The notes under the pieces were generated by a model. The model had not been told where the DNA came from and did not search any database. It saw only the letters and a list, made by a program, of their open reading frames with translations. Made by a program: the position numbers and the translations under genes. This document shows, piece by piece, positions 8,460-16,151 of a stretch of DNA of 40,221 bases. Within the stretch, counting starts at the first letter, position 1; every line of letters begins with the position of its first letter. Source of the stretch: Solimonas sp040391865 (GTDB taxonomy: Bacteria > Pseudomonadota > Gammaproteobacteria > Nevskiales > Nevskiaceae); NCBI GenBank assembly GCA_040391865.1, contig JBEBWZ010000015.1:1-40221 (forward strand). The letters run 5' to 3'.

Positions 8460-10667
8460 TCAACGGTTGAGCGTGCGCTCCCACATCTGCAGATAAAGCT
8501 CCGCGGAGTTGTAGAGATCGCGCAGTGCTTCCTGCCCGCCTTCAAGGCGCACTTCCTCGATCCAGTCGGCGATCATGCCGTAGTGGGTCAGGCCTTCGGC
8601 GTTGATGTCGAAGCGGCGGTTGCCTTCCGGTACCGTCGATTGCTCGAAGGTGATCGGCTGCACACGATTGAATTCGGCGCCCCAGTCGGGACCGCTGAAC
8701 AGCGTGAACGGATACTGCACCGGCGCAGCATCGGAACCCCGCGGACCGGATTGCGACGCCAGACCGTTGGTGTCGGCACCGTAACCCATCGCGAACAGCT
8801 GATCGCCGCTCCTGATGGTGCGCAGCTTCTCCAGATCGTTGGCGAAGCCACGACCATTGCCCTTCATCGGATAGATCAGACCACCGCCGGCGAGGATGCG
8901 CCCGGCCTGCTCCATGCTGATGCCGCCGTGTCCGCCATGCGTCGAGACCAGCGGATACACCGGCGTCTGGGCTTCGGCGAGATCGAGCAGTTCGGTCTTC
9001 ATCTGCAGTTCCAGATGATCGACCTCGATGATGATCTTTTCTTCCATCAGGCGCTTGAATGCGTAGTCGCCCAGCTCCGTGGTCCAGCGCCTGTTGCATT
9101 GCTTGGCCTTCGGATACAGCGGCAGCAGGCCCTGTGTCAGATTGCTCAGCAGATTGGTCAGCGGATCCAGCGGTTGCGGCAGCGACGTCACCATCGACGC
9201 GCCGGCCGAGAAGAAGTACTCCTGATCCGGGCAGTCGTAGGTTTCCCAGAAACCCAGTGTGTCGATGAAGTTGCCGACGTTCAGGATCATGCCGTCGAAG
9301 ATGCCGTTGCCGCCGAGCGCATTGTCGAACTCATGGATCGGGAACATCTGGCGCACGCCGAGATCGGTCAGGCGCTTCAGCTGGGTATCGATCTCGTCCT
9401 TGTCGCAGCTGTTGATGTCCGGCAGCAGGCCGCCCACCTTGGTGACCTTGCAGTTGAACAGGTGCGAAATCTCGATGCCGAGCACCACCGCCAGCTTGCC
9501 GTCGTTGATCACTTCACGCGCCTGCTGCGGGCTCTCGACGATGCGCATCCAGCCCTTGCCGGGGCCGCCTTCCTGCGCATCGATGTAGTCCTGCATGTCG
9601 TGCATGAACTGCACCTGCGAGACCGCACTGTTCATTTCATTGCAGTGCGCCGGATTCGGCAGCTTGCTGAGGTCGGTCAGCAGATCGCCGACGTTCAAGC
9701 CCACCAGATTGGCGGTGCCGGCCAGCGATTGCAGGCGGCACAGCACTTCGTTCTCGACCAGATCGTTGACCAGGATGCGCATGCCCGCCATCCAGGCGCG
9801 CTCCAGCCACTTGTAATAGACCGCTTCGTGGGTCAGCGAATCGCGTTTGGGCCAATCGACGAAGGTCGGCCAGCCTTGCGTATCGTGTGTGGCCAGCGGA
9901 CTGCCGGGGCCACCCATGAGGTTGCCGACGATATCGAGCACGCCATTGGGACCGTGCGACTCGGCGCAATCGCCCAGCGCATGGGTGACGCCGAAGCGAT
10001 GGAACGGCCAGCCGTGATGCGCACCGCCCAGGAACGTGGTGGCACTGACGTGCACATGGACGTCGGCAAATCCGAGCACCGGCTGGTCGACACCCTGGCC
10101 CTTGAAGGTCTTGCCGATGGCATTGGTCTGCAGTTCCGGGAACGGCTTGCAGCCACGCGCCGGCACGAACTCGAACCTCGCGTTGTCGCCGTCCTCGGCC
10201 AGTACCAGTGTGCCGCTGGCGACATCCACCGCGAGGAACTTGGCGGCGATCGCCGAGTACACCGTGAACTGGCCGTCGGCATTGCGATCGACGATCCAGT
10301 CGGCGGCCTCCATCGGTGCCGCGACACTGTTCACGGCATACGGCTGCAGACCGCTCCGGGTCGCGGCCATCATCGATGCGTCGTCGCTGAAGAACAGATA
10401 CTTGCCGAGCGCGGTCGGCTTCATGAAGAACGGGGTTGCGGTCGCCGCATCCACCGCAGCGGCCTGATAACTGCCGTTGCTGCCGCGCACGGCATAGGCC
10501 GACTGCGTAACCGATTTCAACGCATAGCAGGCATTGGCCATGTCATAGCGCGTCACCGGCTTGATGCTCGGGCTCCCGCTGTCGTCACTGGGTGCGTTGC
10601 TCGATCCGCATGCCGCCAACAGCAGCGCCACCAACACCGGCGCAACTCTTCCCCCGAACTGCCGCAT
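8460..10667 (-). CDS. Lipoprotein amidohydrolase/membrane-dipeptidase-like protein with N-terminal beta-rich domain
   Basis: A 735-residue exported lipoprotein. The ATG at 10667 follows TGGGAG by 7 nt and begins a signal peptide with lipobox LAAC (Cys20); frames further upstream lack this logic. Residues about 40-170 are a beta-rich, trefoil-like domain (repeated short strands such as YLFFSDD, KFLAVDV, FEFVPA). The catalytic part starts with FADVHVH (His204, His206), the first metal ligands of the amidohydrolase TIM barrel, and continues with the conserved segments VSTHGGHGG and MGYGADTNG, which carry the later His and Asp ligands. The C-terminus, GLTHYGMIADWIEE, resembles peptidase M19/renal-dipeptidase relatives. 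Substrate is unknown. Several Cys residues suggest disulfides, consistent with a periplasmic location. Confidence 0.75.
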   Translation of the reverse strand: MRQFGGRVAPVLVALLLAACGSSNAPSDDSGSPSIKPVTRYDMANACYALKSVTQSAYAVRGSNGSYQAAAVDAATATPFFMKPTALGKYLFFSDDASMMAATRSGLQPYAVNSVAAPMEAADWIVDRNADGQFTVYSAIAAKFLAVDVASGTLVLAEDGDNARFEFVPARGCKPFPELQTNAIGKTFKGQGVDQPVLGFADVHVHVSATTFLGGAHHGWPFHRFGVTHALGDCAESHGPNGVLDIVGNLMGGPGSPLATHDTQGWPTFVDWPKRDSLTHEAVYYKWLERAWMAGMRILVNDLVENEVLCRLQSLAGTANLVGLNVGDLLTDLSKLPNPAHCNEMNSAVSQVQFMHDMQDYIDAQEGGPGKGWMRIVESPQQAREVINDGKLAVVLGIEISHLFNCKVTKVGGLLPDINSCDKDEIDTQLKRLTDLGVRQMFPIHEFDNALGGNGIFDGMILNVGNFIDTLGFWETYDCPDQEYFFSAGASMVTSLPQPLDPLTNLLSNLTQGLLPLYPKAKQCNRRWTTELGDYAFKRLMEEKIIIEVDHLELQMKTELLDLAEAQTPVYPLVSTHGGHGGISMEQAGRILAGGGLIYPMKGNGRGFANDLEKLRTIRSGDQLFAMGYGADTNGLASQSGPRGSDAAPVQYPFTLFSGPDWGAEFNRVQPITFEQSTVPEGNRRFDINAEGLTHYGMIADWIEEVRLEGGQEALRDLYNSAELYLQMWERTLNR

Positions 10668-10762
10668 CACGTTACTCCCAGGTAGCATCACGATGCCGGA
10701 AGCTATAGAGCGGTGCCATCTGTGTATATAGTAAAAATTACTCGAACTGACTTCGTCCTGAA
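10668..10762. promoter_or_regulatory. AT-rich divergent promoter region with AGTAA-AAA-TTACT palindrome
   Basis: This 95-bp gap separates the divergent amidohydrolase and cupredoxin-like genes. It holds an AT-rich island at 10721-10745, unusual in this GC-rich window, with a perfect 5+5 palindrome AGTAA-AAA-TTACT at 10730-10742. The palindrome begins 33 nt and ends 21 nt upstream of the ATG at 10763. A TATATA stretch at 10725-10730 may be part of a -10 box. A clear -35 was not found, so exact promoter assignment is not possible. Confidence 0.4.
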
Positions 10763-11233
10763 ATGAAGCATGCTGCTGCCTTGTTCTGTGCCATTGGCGT
10801 TTGCCTGCTGGTGGCACTGTTCGTCCATCTGCGCCCCGTCGAAACCGGCACGCAGCCTGTGATGATCGCGGTGCCGCCAACGCACGCGAATGCCGCTGCC
10901 GTGTCGGAAAACAGCGCAGCGGTCGTAGGAGCTTCACCGACTGCCGTGACGCCGCAAGCGGCGCGCATCCACCGCCATGCCTGGGTGATCCACAACGTGC
11001 AGCACATCGAGGGCCCCAAGCTCGTACACCTGCGACAAGGTGAGGAGGTGCAGCTGCAGATCACCTCCGACCGCGACGATGAACTGCATCTGCACGGCTA
11101 CGACTTGCATCAACTGGTGCGCGCCAATGTCCCGACGACACTGACATTCACTGCACGGCACGCCGGTCGCTTCAGTCTCGAGCTGCACGGCTCCCATCTC
11201 GATCTCGGCACGCTGGAGGTCGCACCGCAGTGA
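10763..11233 (+). CDS. Membrane-anchored cupredoxin-like protein, His-rich
   Basis: A 156-residue protein with an N-terminal hydrophobic helix (residues about 4-22, AAALFCAIGVCLLVALFV) that acts as anchor or uncleaved signal. An Ala/Pro-rich linker to about residue 68 is followed by a compact beta domain. That domain has the layout of small cupredoxins: GEEVQLQITSDRDDELHLHGYD in strands, then TTLTFTARHAGRFSLELHGSH. Metal-ligand candidates are the His cluster HLHGYDLH (109-116) and ELHGSH (140-145). The mature domain has no Cys, so it lacks the type 1 copper Cys; any copper site would be all-His or unconventional. Its TGA overlaps the GTG start of the next gene by 4 nt, so the two are translationally coupled and probably work together. 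Confidence 0.65.
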   Translation: MKHAAALFCAIGVCLLVALFVHLRPVETGTQPVMIAVPPTHANAAAVSENSAAVVGASPTAVTPQAARIHRHAWVIHNVQHIEGPKLVHLRQGEEVQLQITSDRDDELHLHGYDLHQLVRANVPTTLTFTARHAGRFSLELHGSHLDLGTLEVAPQ

Positions 11234-12729
11234 AACCCCGCGCATTCCATCGCCACTGCCTCCGCGCGGTGGCACTGCTGCTGCTCGCTGCACTGTCGCC
11301 AAGCGCCGCCGCGCATTCCTTCGGCCAGGTCTACAACCTGCCGGTACCGATGTGGATGTATCTCTACGGCGCCGCGGCGGCCCTGGTGACGTCCTTTCTG
11401 GTGGTCGGGTACTTCGTCGCGACACATGCTGGCGAGCAGCGCCTGCGCAGCTACGACATCAGTGCCGCAGCGCCGATACGGCTGCTGCGGCGCCTGCGGG
11501 TGCTGCCGTTGCTGCGCGGCCTCAGCGTGCTGCTGTTGCTGCTGTGCGTGATCACCGGCCTGTTCGGTACGCGCAATGCCTACGGCAATTTCAACATGAC
11601 TTTTTTCTGGGTCGTGTTCCTGCTCGGCTTTGCGTATCTGACGCTGCTGCTCGGCGACCTGTACGCCGCGCTCAACCCCTGGCGCGTCATCGCCGATGTC
11701 TTGCAAGCTCACGCACCGGCGCTGACGCAAGGCCGCGTGCGCTATCCGCAGCCGCTGGGCTACTGGCCGGCGCTGCTGCTGTATCTGGCGTTCATCTGGA
11801 TCGAGCTGTTCGCGCAGCTCAAGCCGTTTTCCCTGGGCGTGCTGCTGCTGGCCTACACCGCACTCAACCTGCTGGGCGTCTGGTTGATCGGCAGCCGCGC
11901 CTGGTTCCGCTACTGCGAATTCCTGTCGGTGTGGTTCCGGCTGCTGGCCAAAGTGGCGCCGGTCGAGTTCGTGCCGAAAGCCGATCTCGAACCGCGCGCC
12001 GCGCACAGTCGCCTGCGCCTGCGCTGGCCGTTCGCGGGCTTGCTGCAGGAGAAGGCCGACAGCCTCGGCCTGCTGCTGTTCGTGCTGTTCATGCTGGCCT
12101 CCACCTCCTTCGACGGTCTGCATGAGACCGTGGTGTGGATGAAGCTGTTCTGGGTCGATGTCTATGAAGTGCTCAAGCCCTGGGTCGGCGGCAACCCGTT
12201 CCAGGCCTACCCGAAGCTGCGCAGCCTGTTCCTCGGCTGGCAGACCGTCGCGCCGCTGCTGTCGCCATTGCTGTACTACGCGCTCTACCTGCTGTTCATC
12301 TGGCTGACGCGCCTGGCCGCGCGCGATCACGCCCCGCTGCGCGAACTGGCCCTGCGCTTCACCTTTTCGCTGATCCCGATCGCGGTGGTCTATCACGTCA
12401 CCCACTACTACACGCTGCTGCAGACGCAGGGCCTGAAAGTGCTCAGCCTGGCTTCCGATCCGTTCGGCTACGGCTGGAATCTGTTCGGCACCGCGCAGTG
12501 GTTCCGCGCGCCGTTCATCCCGGACATGGGTACGGTCTGGCATGTGCAGGTGGGCCTGATCGTGTTCGGGCACATCGTCAGCGTGTATCTGGCACACCTT
12601 GAAGCGCTGCAGGCCTTCGCCACCCGCCGTCAGGCAACCCTGAGCCAGCTGCCGATGCTGCTGCTGATGGTGCTGTTCACCACTGCCGGCCTGTGGATCC
12701 TGTCGCAGCCGCTGCAGCCTGGAAGCTGA
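11230..12729 (+). CDS. Polytopic membrane protein with signal peptide and His-rich helices, unknown function
   Basis: A 499-residue protein with about ten membrane segments. Residues 1-28 look like a cleavable signal peptide ending SPSAAA, which would leave His29 (HSFGQVYNLPVP) as the mature N-terminus. Histidines occur in or near the later helices: VYHVTHYY (389, 392), VWHVQ (438), FGHIV (448) and YLAHLEAL (456), as well as DGLHET (298). Such placement suits heme or metal binding. I recall similar proteins being labelled fenitrothion hydrolase in databases and lying beside HLHGYD-type proteins in actinobacteria, but I cannot verify that and do not assign the activity. The GTG start overlaps the stop of the cupredoxin-like gene (GTGA), a strong sign of an operon. 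Confidence 0.6.
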   Translation: MKPRAFHRHCLRAVALLLLAALSPSAAAHSFGQVYNLPVPMWMYLYGAAAALVTSFLVVGYFVATHAGEQRLRSYDISAAAPIRLLRRLRVLPLLRGLSVLLLLLCVITGLFGTRNAYGNFNMTFFWVVFLLGFAYLTLLLGDLYAALNPWRVIADVLQAHAPALTQGRVRYPQPLGYWPALLLYLAFIWIELFAQLKPFSLGVLLLAYTALNLLGVWLIGSRAWFRYCEFLSVWFRLLAKVAPVEFVPKADLEPRAAHSRLRLRWPFAGLLQEKADSLGLLLFVLFMLASTSFDGLHETVVWMKLFWVDVYEVLKPWVGGNPFQAYPKLRSLFLGWQTVAPLLSPLLYYALYLLFIWLTRLAARDHAPLRELALRFTFSLIPIAVVYHVTHYYTLLQTQGLKVLSLASDPFGYGWNLFGTAQWFRAPFIPDMGTVWHVQVGLIVFGHIVSVYLAHLEALQAFATRRQATLSQLPMLLLMVLFTTAGLWILSQPLQPGS

Positions 12730-12743
12730 GCCCGGCAGCCAGC

Positions 12744-12780
12744 AGCGGCAAGGGACGCGAATGAAGGGCCTGTTGCCGCT
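12744..12780 (+). repeat. 8-bp inverted repeat between membrane protein and 2OG-Fe oxygenase genes
   Basis: AGCGGCAA (12744-12751) and TTGCCGCT (12773-12780) are perfect inverted copies with a 21-nt spacer. The dyad starts 15 nt after the TGA of the membrane protein and ends 14 nt before the ATG at 12795. There is no T-run, so it may be a weak hairpin terminator or an operator for the downstream gene. Confidence 0.4.
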
Positions 12781-12794
12781 CATTCAGGAGTAGA

Positions 12795-13544
12795 ATGCCG
12801 CGCCCCATGAACGCCACGCTCCCTGCCCCTTTGCCTTCCGCTCTGGAAGCCGCACTGCGAGCGCAGGGGCACCTGTTCCTGCATGGCGTGGCGATGCGTC
12901 CGCTGCTGGAGGCCTACGGCAGTCTCGATGATCTGGCCCGTTTCCAGGACAGCTGGCAGCGCCTGGAGCTGGACCCGCACATGGCCGATGGCGGCCGCTA
13001 CCGGCGCCGGCGCCATGCCGTGTTTGCCGCCGAGCCCCAGGGTGAGATCCGGCAACTGGCGGCGCAGCCGCATTACCAGGGCCTGGAGTACAACCGCCTG
13101 AACGGCGGCATTGCCCGCTGGTTTGCGCCGGTGGAGCCGGAGATTGCCGCCAGCGCGCCGATGCAGACGCTGCTGCAGTACTGCCGCGCGCTGTTCTCGG
13201 CGCTGGCGCCAGATGTGCAGCGCTGGCATATCGAGGCCCACCAGTTCCGGATCGAGGCGCGGCTCGACATGGTCGGCCTGCCGACGCCGGAGGGCATGCA
13301 CCGCGATGGTGTCGATTACGTGCTGGTACTGCTGCTGAACCGCCACAACATCGCCAGCGGCACCACCCGGATCCACCGCCCGGACGGGCATTCGCTGGGC
13401 AGCTTCACACTGACCCGCCCACTGGATGCGGCGCTGATCGACGATCAGCGGGTCTACCACGGCGTGACCGCGGTACAGGCGGTCGATCCGAGCCAGCCGG
13501 CCTACCGCGATGTGCTGGTACTGACCTTCCGCCGCGAATCCTGA
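12795..13544 (+). CDS. 2OG-Fe(II) dioxygenase family protein (PF10014 type)
   Basis: This 249-residue soluble protein belongs by pattern to the 2OG-Fe dioxygenase family that includes bacterial amino-acid hydroxylases such as isoleucine dioxygenase. The iron triad is visible: HRD (His169, Asp171) in EGMHRDGVDY and the distal His222 in RVYHGVT, followed by VLVLTFRR, where an Arg can bind 2-oxoglutarate. The segment NRHNIASGTTRIH is also typical of the family. ATG 12795 follows GGAG by 5 nt; ATG 12807 is a less supported alternative. A free amino acid is the likely kind of substrate, but this is inference. It is convergent with the NTF2-like gene, with a 9-bp gap. Confidence 0.8.
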   Translation: MPRPMNATLPAPLPSALEAALRAQGHLFLHGVAMRPLLEAYGSLDDLARFQDSWQRLELDPHMADGGRYRRRRHAVFAAEPQGEIRQLAAQPHYQGLEYNRLNGGIARWFAPVEPEIAASAPMQTLLQYCRALFSALAPDVQRWHIEAHQFRIEARLDMVGLPTPEGMHRDGVDYVLVLLLNRHNIASGTTRIHRPDGHSLGSFTLTRPLDAALIDDQRVYHGVTAVQAVDPSQPAYRDVLVLTFRRES

Positions 13545-13553
13545 GCCCGCACT

Positions 13554-14051
13554 TCAGGCCGGCGGCGGCGGTGTTGCCCCGGCAAACAGCCGTTTGATCG
13601 CATCGCTGCCGATATCCAGCGCCAGCGTCGAGGTCGGGACAAAGCGGGTGCTGGCGATCTTCCAGTCGTTGCCGACGCGGCGGTAGCCATCCTCGTAATA
13701 CCCGGCCAGCTGGGTCACGGTCTGGGTTTCGGTGTTGATCAGGCAGTAATGCAGCCCCCAGGTGGCGCGCGCGTGGCTGGCACCCTGCATCTCGATCTGC
13801 GGGTTCACGCCGTGATGCAGCTCGACCATGTGCGGATGGCAGGCGACCTGCGCATATAGCGCCACCAGCGTATCGGCATCGTCGAACCGGCCGATGGGGC
13901 CGTAGTCGATCGCGACCGGACCGTCGGCGAAACAGGCGCGCATGCCCTGCGGGTCCTTGCGATCGCAGCAGGACAGATAGCGCGCCTTGAGCTTGCGGAT
14001 CGCTTCGATGTCCTCCAGCGCCTGCAAGCGCTGTTCGATGGTGCCGGTCAT
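13554..14051 (-). CDS. NTF2-like (SnoaL-type) family protein
   Basis: A 165-residue protein with the cone-shaped NTF2/SnoaL_4 pattern: an N-terminal helix IEQRLQALEDIEAIRKLKARYLSCCD is followed by AIDYGPIGRFDDADTLVALYAQV, MVELHHGVNPQIEMQG, and the strand segment TQLAGYYEDGYRRVGNDWKIASTRF. The family includes ring-hydroxylating dioxygenase beta-like proteins, dehydratases and ketosteroid-isomerase relatives. The typical RYxxxxDxxD start is present in modified form. The Pro-rich tail ATPPPPP is probably disordered. It is divergent from the histidine kinase gene; the 230-bp region between them holds an element also found before the DUF1214 operon. Activity and substrate are unknown. Confidence 0.8.
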   Translation of the reverse strand: MTGTIEQRLQALEDIEAIRKLKARYLSCCDRKDPQGMRACFADGPVAIDYGPIGRFDDADTLVALYAQVACHPHMVELHHGVNPQIEMQGASHARATWGLHYCLINTETQTVTQLAGYYEDGYRRVGNDWKIASTRFVPTSTLALDIGSDAIKRLFAGATPPPPA

Positions 14052-14133
14052 GATCTCGCTCCGATGAAGTTCGGGTCACTACAGCGCAGCGGCTTCCGCA
14101 ATGAATCCCCCGTTTGGCTGAGTCTCCAGGCGT

Positions 14134-14203
14134 CTACTGCAAACAGGTGACGCCAGTTCGGGCTCTCGCGCCTACTGTCGCTCGGCACTACTATGGCGAC
14201 AGT
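14134..14203 (+). promoter_or_regulatory. Bipartite repeated element, copy 1
   Basis: CTACTGCAAACAGGTGA (14134-14150), then CGCC, a 14-nt variable spacer and CGCCTACTGTCG (14169-14180). The same arrangement with identical spacing lies at 19109-19155; 38 of 47 positions agree and the two CTACTG hexamers are 38 bp apart in both. ACTGTCG (14174-14180) is also the left half of a perfect 7-bp inverted repeat with CGACAGT at 14197-14203. It lies 83 bp upstream of the NTF2-like start and about 100 bp upstream of the kinase start, so it could serve either gene. Probably a regulator site; the regulator is unknown. Confidence 0.6.
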
Positions 14204-14281
14204 TGCCGCCGGCGATCCGGCAAAGCGGGCACAGACCCGCTCACGGCAACATCCGGACGTGCGAGAACTGGGGGAAACGAG

Positions 14282-16132
14282 ATGAAGATCCGGCAAATCC
14301 TGCTGGTGTTGCTCGCGGCCGTCGCGATCGGCGTACTGGCGTTCCTGCTGTTCAAGACCCAGAGCGTCGACACCAACCTGCACCAGCTGCGTCTGGCGAA
14401 TATCCGTGCGGTCGACAATCTCGATGTCGACTACAACCGCAACGTGATGCAGGTGCGTACCACCTCACTCGGCGACACCACCGATGACCGTGGTGAACTG
14501 ACGCGCAGGATCGGCGACGCCCTCAACGAAATCGATCAGGGACCGGCCGCACTGCACGGTCTGGACCCGGAGCTGGATCAGGCACTCGCGACCTTTCTCG
14601 ACACCATCCAGGACAAGTTCGAACTGTCCTTCGACTTCGAGGCACGCGGCACGCTGCTGACCCAGCGCCTGATCAACAGTCTCGACTCGATCCCGGTCCA
14701 TGCCGACGCCACCCTCGCCGCGGTCAGCGGCAGCGCCGAGGTGCGCGAGCGTCTCGGCGATCTGCTGCGCCAGATCAAGGCGGAAGCGATCACCTTCGCG
14801 CTGACCCCGACGCCGGTCAATCAACCGGTGCTCGCCGAGCGGCTGACCGAGCTGGACGGCATTGCCGAGCAGCAGTCATCCGCATTCCGCGAGGCAGCGC
14901 AGCGCCTGCGCGCCGGCGTCGACGAAGTGCTGGGCGACAAGACCGAGCTGATGAACAAGCTCAACAATTTCCTCGGTCGCCCCACCGGGCCGCAGTTGCA
15001 GGCGGTGGAACAGGCCTACCTGAACTGGCACGAGCGCCAGGTCGCCGTCGCCAACCAGTACCGGCTGTGGCTGGTGGCCTATGCCGCGATCCTGCTGCTG
15101 GGCCTGGGCTGGCTGGGCATCCGCCTCAGCCGCAGTTATCGCGAACTGGATCAGGCCAACGCCGGACTGCAGCATGCCAACGAGACGCTCGAAGCCCAGG
15201 TCGCGACCCGCACCCAGGACCTCAGCCAGGCGCTGGATCATCTGCGCGCGTCGCAGGCACAGCTGATCCAGTCGGAAAAAATGGCCTCGCTGGGCCAGAT
15301 GGTTGCGGGCGTTGCCCATGAGATCAACACCCCGCTGGGCTATGCGCGCAGCAATGCCGAGATCGTGCGCAGCTCGCTCGCCGACTTCCGCGCACTGTGC
15401 GACGCGCAGACCCGCGCGCTGACCCTGATGGTCGGCGATAGCGCCAGCGACGAGGAAGTGGCGCAGGCGCTGTCGCAGGCACAGGCCCTGGGTGAATCGC
15501 TGAATGCCGAGGAACTGGGTGCCGATCTCGACAACCTGCTGGCGGATACCGATCACGGCCTGCAGCAGATCTCGGAACTGGTCGGCGGACTGAAGGATTT
15601 TTCGCGCGTCGACCGGTCGCGCACCGATCTGTTCAACGTCAACGACGGCCTCGACTCGGCGCTGAAGATCTGCAACAACCAGCTGAAGCACGGAATCGAA
15701 GTGGTCCGTTCCTACGGCCAGTTGCCGCAGATCGAATGCTCGCCCTCGCAGCTGAACCAGGTCTTCCTGAACCTGCTGACCAACGCCGCGCAGGCGATCG
15801 ACAGCAGCGGCAAGATCTTCGTGCACACCGCGCCGGAAAACGACGGCGTCGCGATCCGGATCATGGATACCGGCAGCGGCATGCCCGAAGACGTGCGCGA
15901 ACGCATCTTCGAGCCGTTCTTCACCACCAAGCCGGTGGGCAAAGGTACCGGCCTGGGCCTGTCGATCGTGTTCCGCATCATCGAAGACCACGGCGGCCGC
16001 ATTCAGGTGCGCTCCGCCCTCGGCAAGGGCAGTGAATTCGTCATTCACCTGCCGTTGAAGCAGCAAGGTTCAAGCAACGTCGCCCCCGCGACGGAACCCC
16101 CTCCCCCCGAAGCGGCCGTTGCCGCAGCTTGA
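14282..16132 (+). CDS. Sensor histidine kinase with large periplasmic domain
   Basis: A 616-residue membrane-bound sensor kinase. Membrane helix 1 spans about residues 5-24, and a mostly helical periplasmic region (about 26-258) resembles the double all-alpha-helix (DAHL) sensor type. Helix 2 is at about 261-281, followed by a coiled-coil stretch to about 330. The H-box is MVAGVAHEINTPLGY with phospho-acceptor His346. The ATPase part has N-box NQVFLNLLTNAAQAI, G1 DTGSGMP (Asp529), F-box FEPFF and G2 GKGTGLGLS. The ATG at 14282 follows GGGGGAAACGAG; an in-frame start 56 codons upstream would put a charged tail before the first helix and overlap the regulatory element. The response regulator begins 19 bp downstream, so the two form a two-component pair. 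The stimulus is unknown. Confidence 0.93.
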   Translation: MKIRQILLVLLAAVAIGVLAFLLFKTQSVDTNLHQLRLANIRAVDNLDVDYNRNVMQVRTTSLGDTTDDRGELTRRIGDALNEIDQGPAALHGLDPELDQALATFLDTIQDKFELSFDFEARGTLLTQRLINSLDSIPVHADATLAAVSGSAEVRERLGDLLRQIKAEAITFALTPTPVNQPVLAERLTELDGIAEQQSSAFREAAQRLRAGVDEVLGDKTELMNKLNNFLGRPTGPQLQAVEQAYLNWHERQVAVANQYRLWLVAYAAILLLGLGWLGIRLSRSYRELDQANAGLQHANETLEAQVATRTQDLSQALDHLRASQAQLIQSEKMASLGQMVAGVAHEINTPLGYARSNAEIVRSSLADFRALCDAQTRALTLMVGDSASDEEVAQALSQAQALGESLNAEELGADLDNLLADTDHGLQQISELVGGLKDFSRVDRSRTDLFNVNDGLDSALKICNNQLKHGIEVVRSYGQLPQIECSPSQLNQVFLNLLTNAAQAIDSSGKIFVHTAPENDGVAIRIMDTGSGMPEDVRERIFEPFFTTKPVGKGTGLGLSIVFRIIEDHGGRIQVRSALGKGSEFVIHLPLKQQGSSNVAPATEPPPPEAAVAAA

Positions 16133-16151
16133 CCACAAGGACGTCTCCACC

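Noticed and set aside
8583..10685. 700-codon plus-strand frame opposite the lipoprotein amidohydrolase
   Set aside because: Antisense shadow of a gene with signal peptide, RBS and metal motifs; high-GC third positions keep the opposite frame open.
11110..12783. 557-codon minus-strand frame opposite the His-rich membrane protein
   Set aside because: Gln/Arg/His-rich low-information sequence, the complement of Leu/Val-rich membrane helices.
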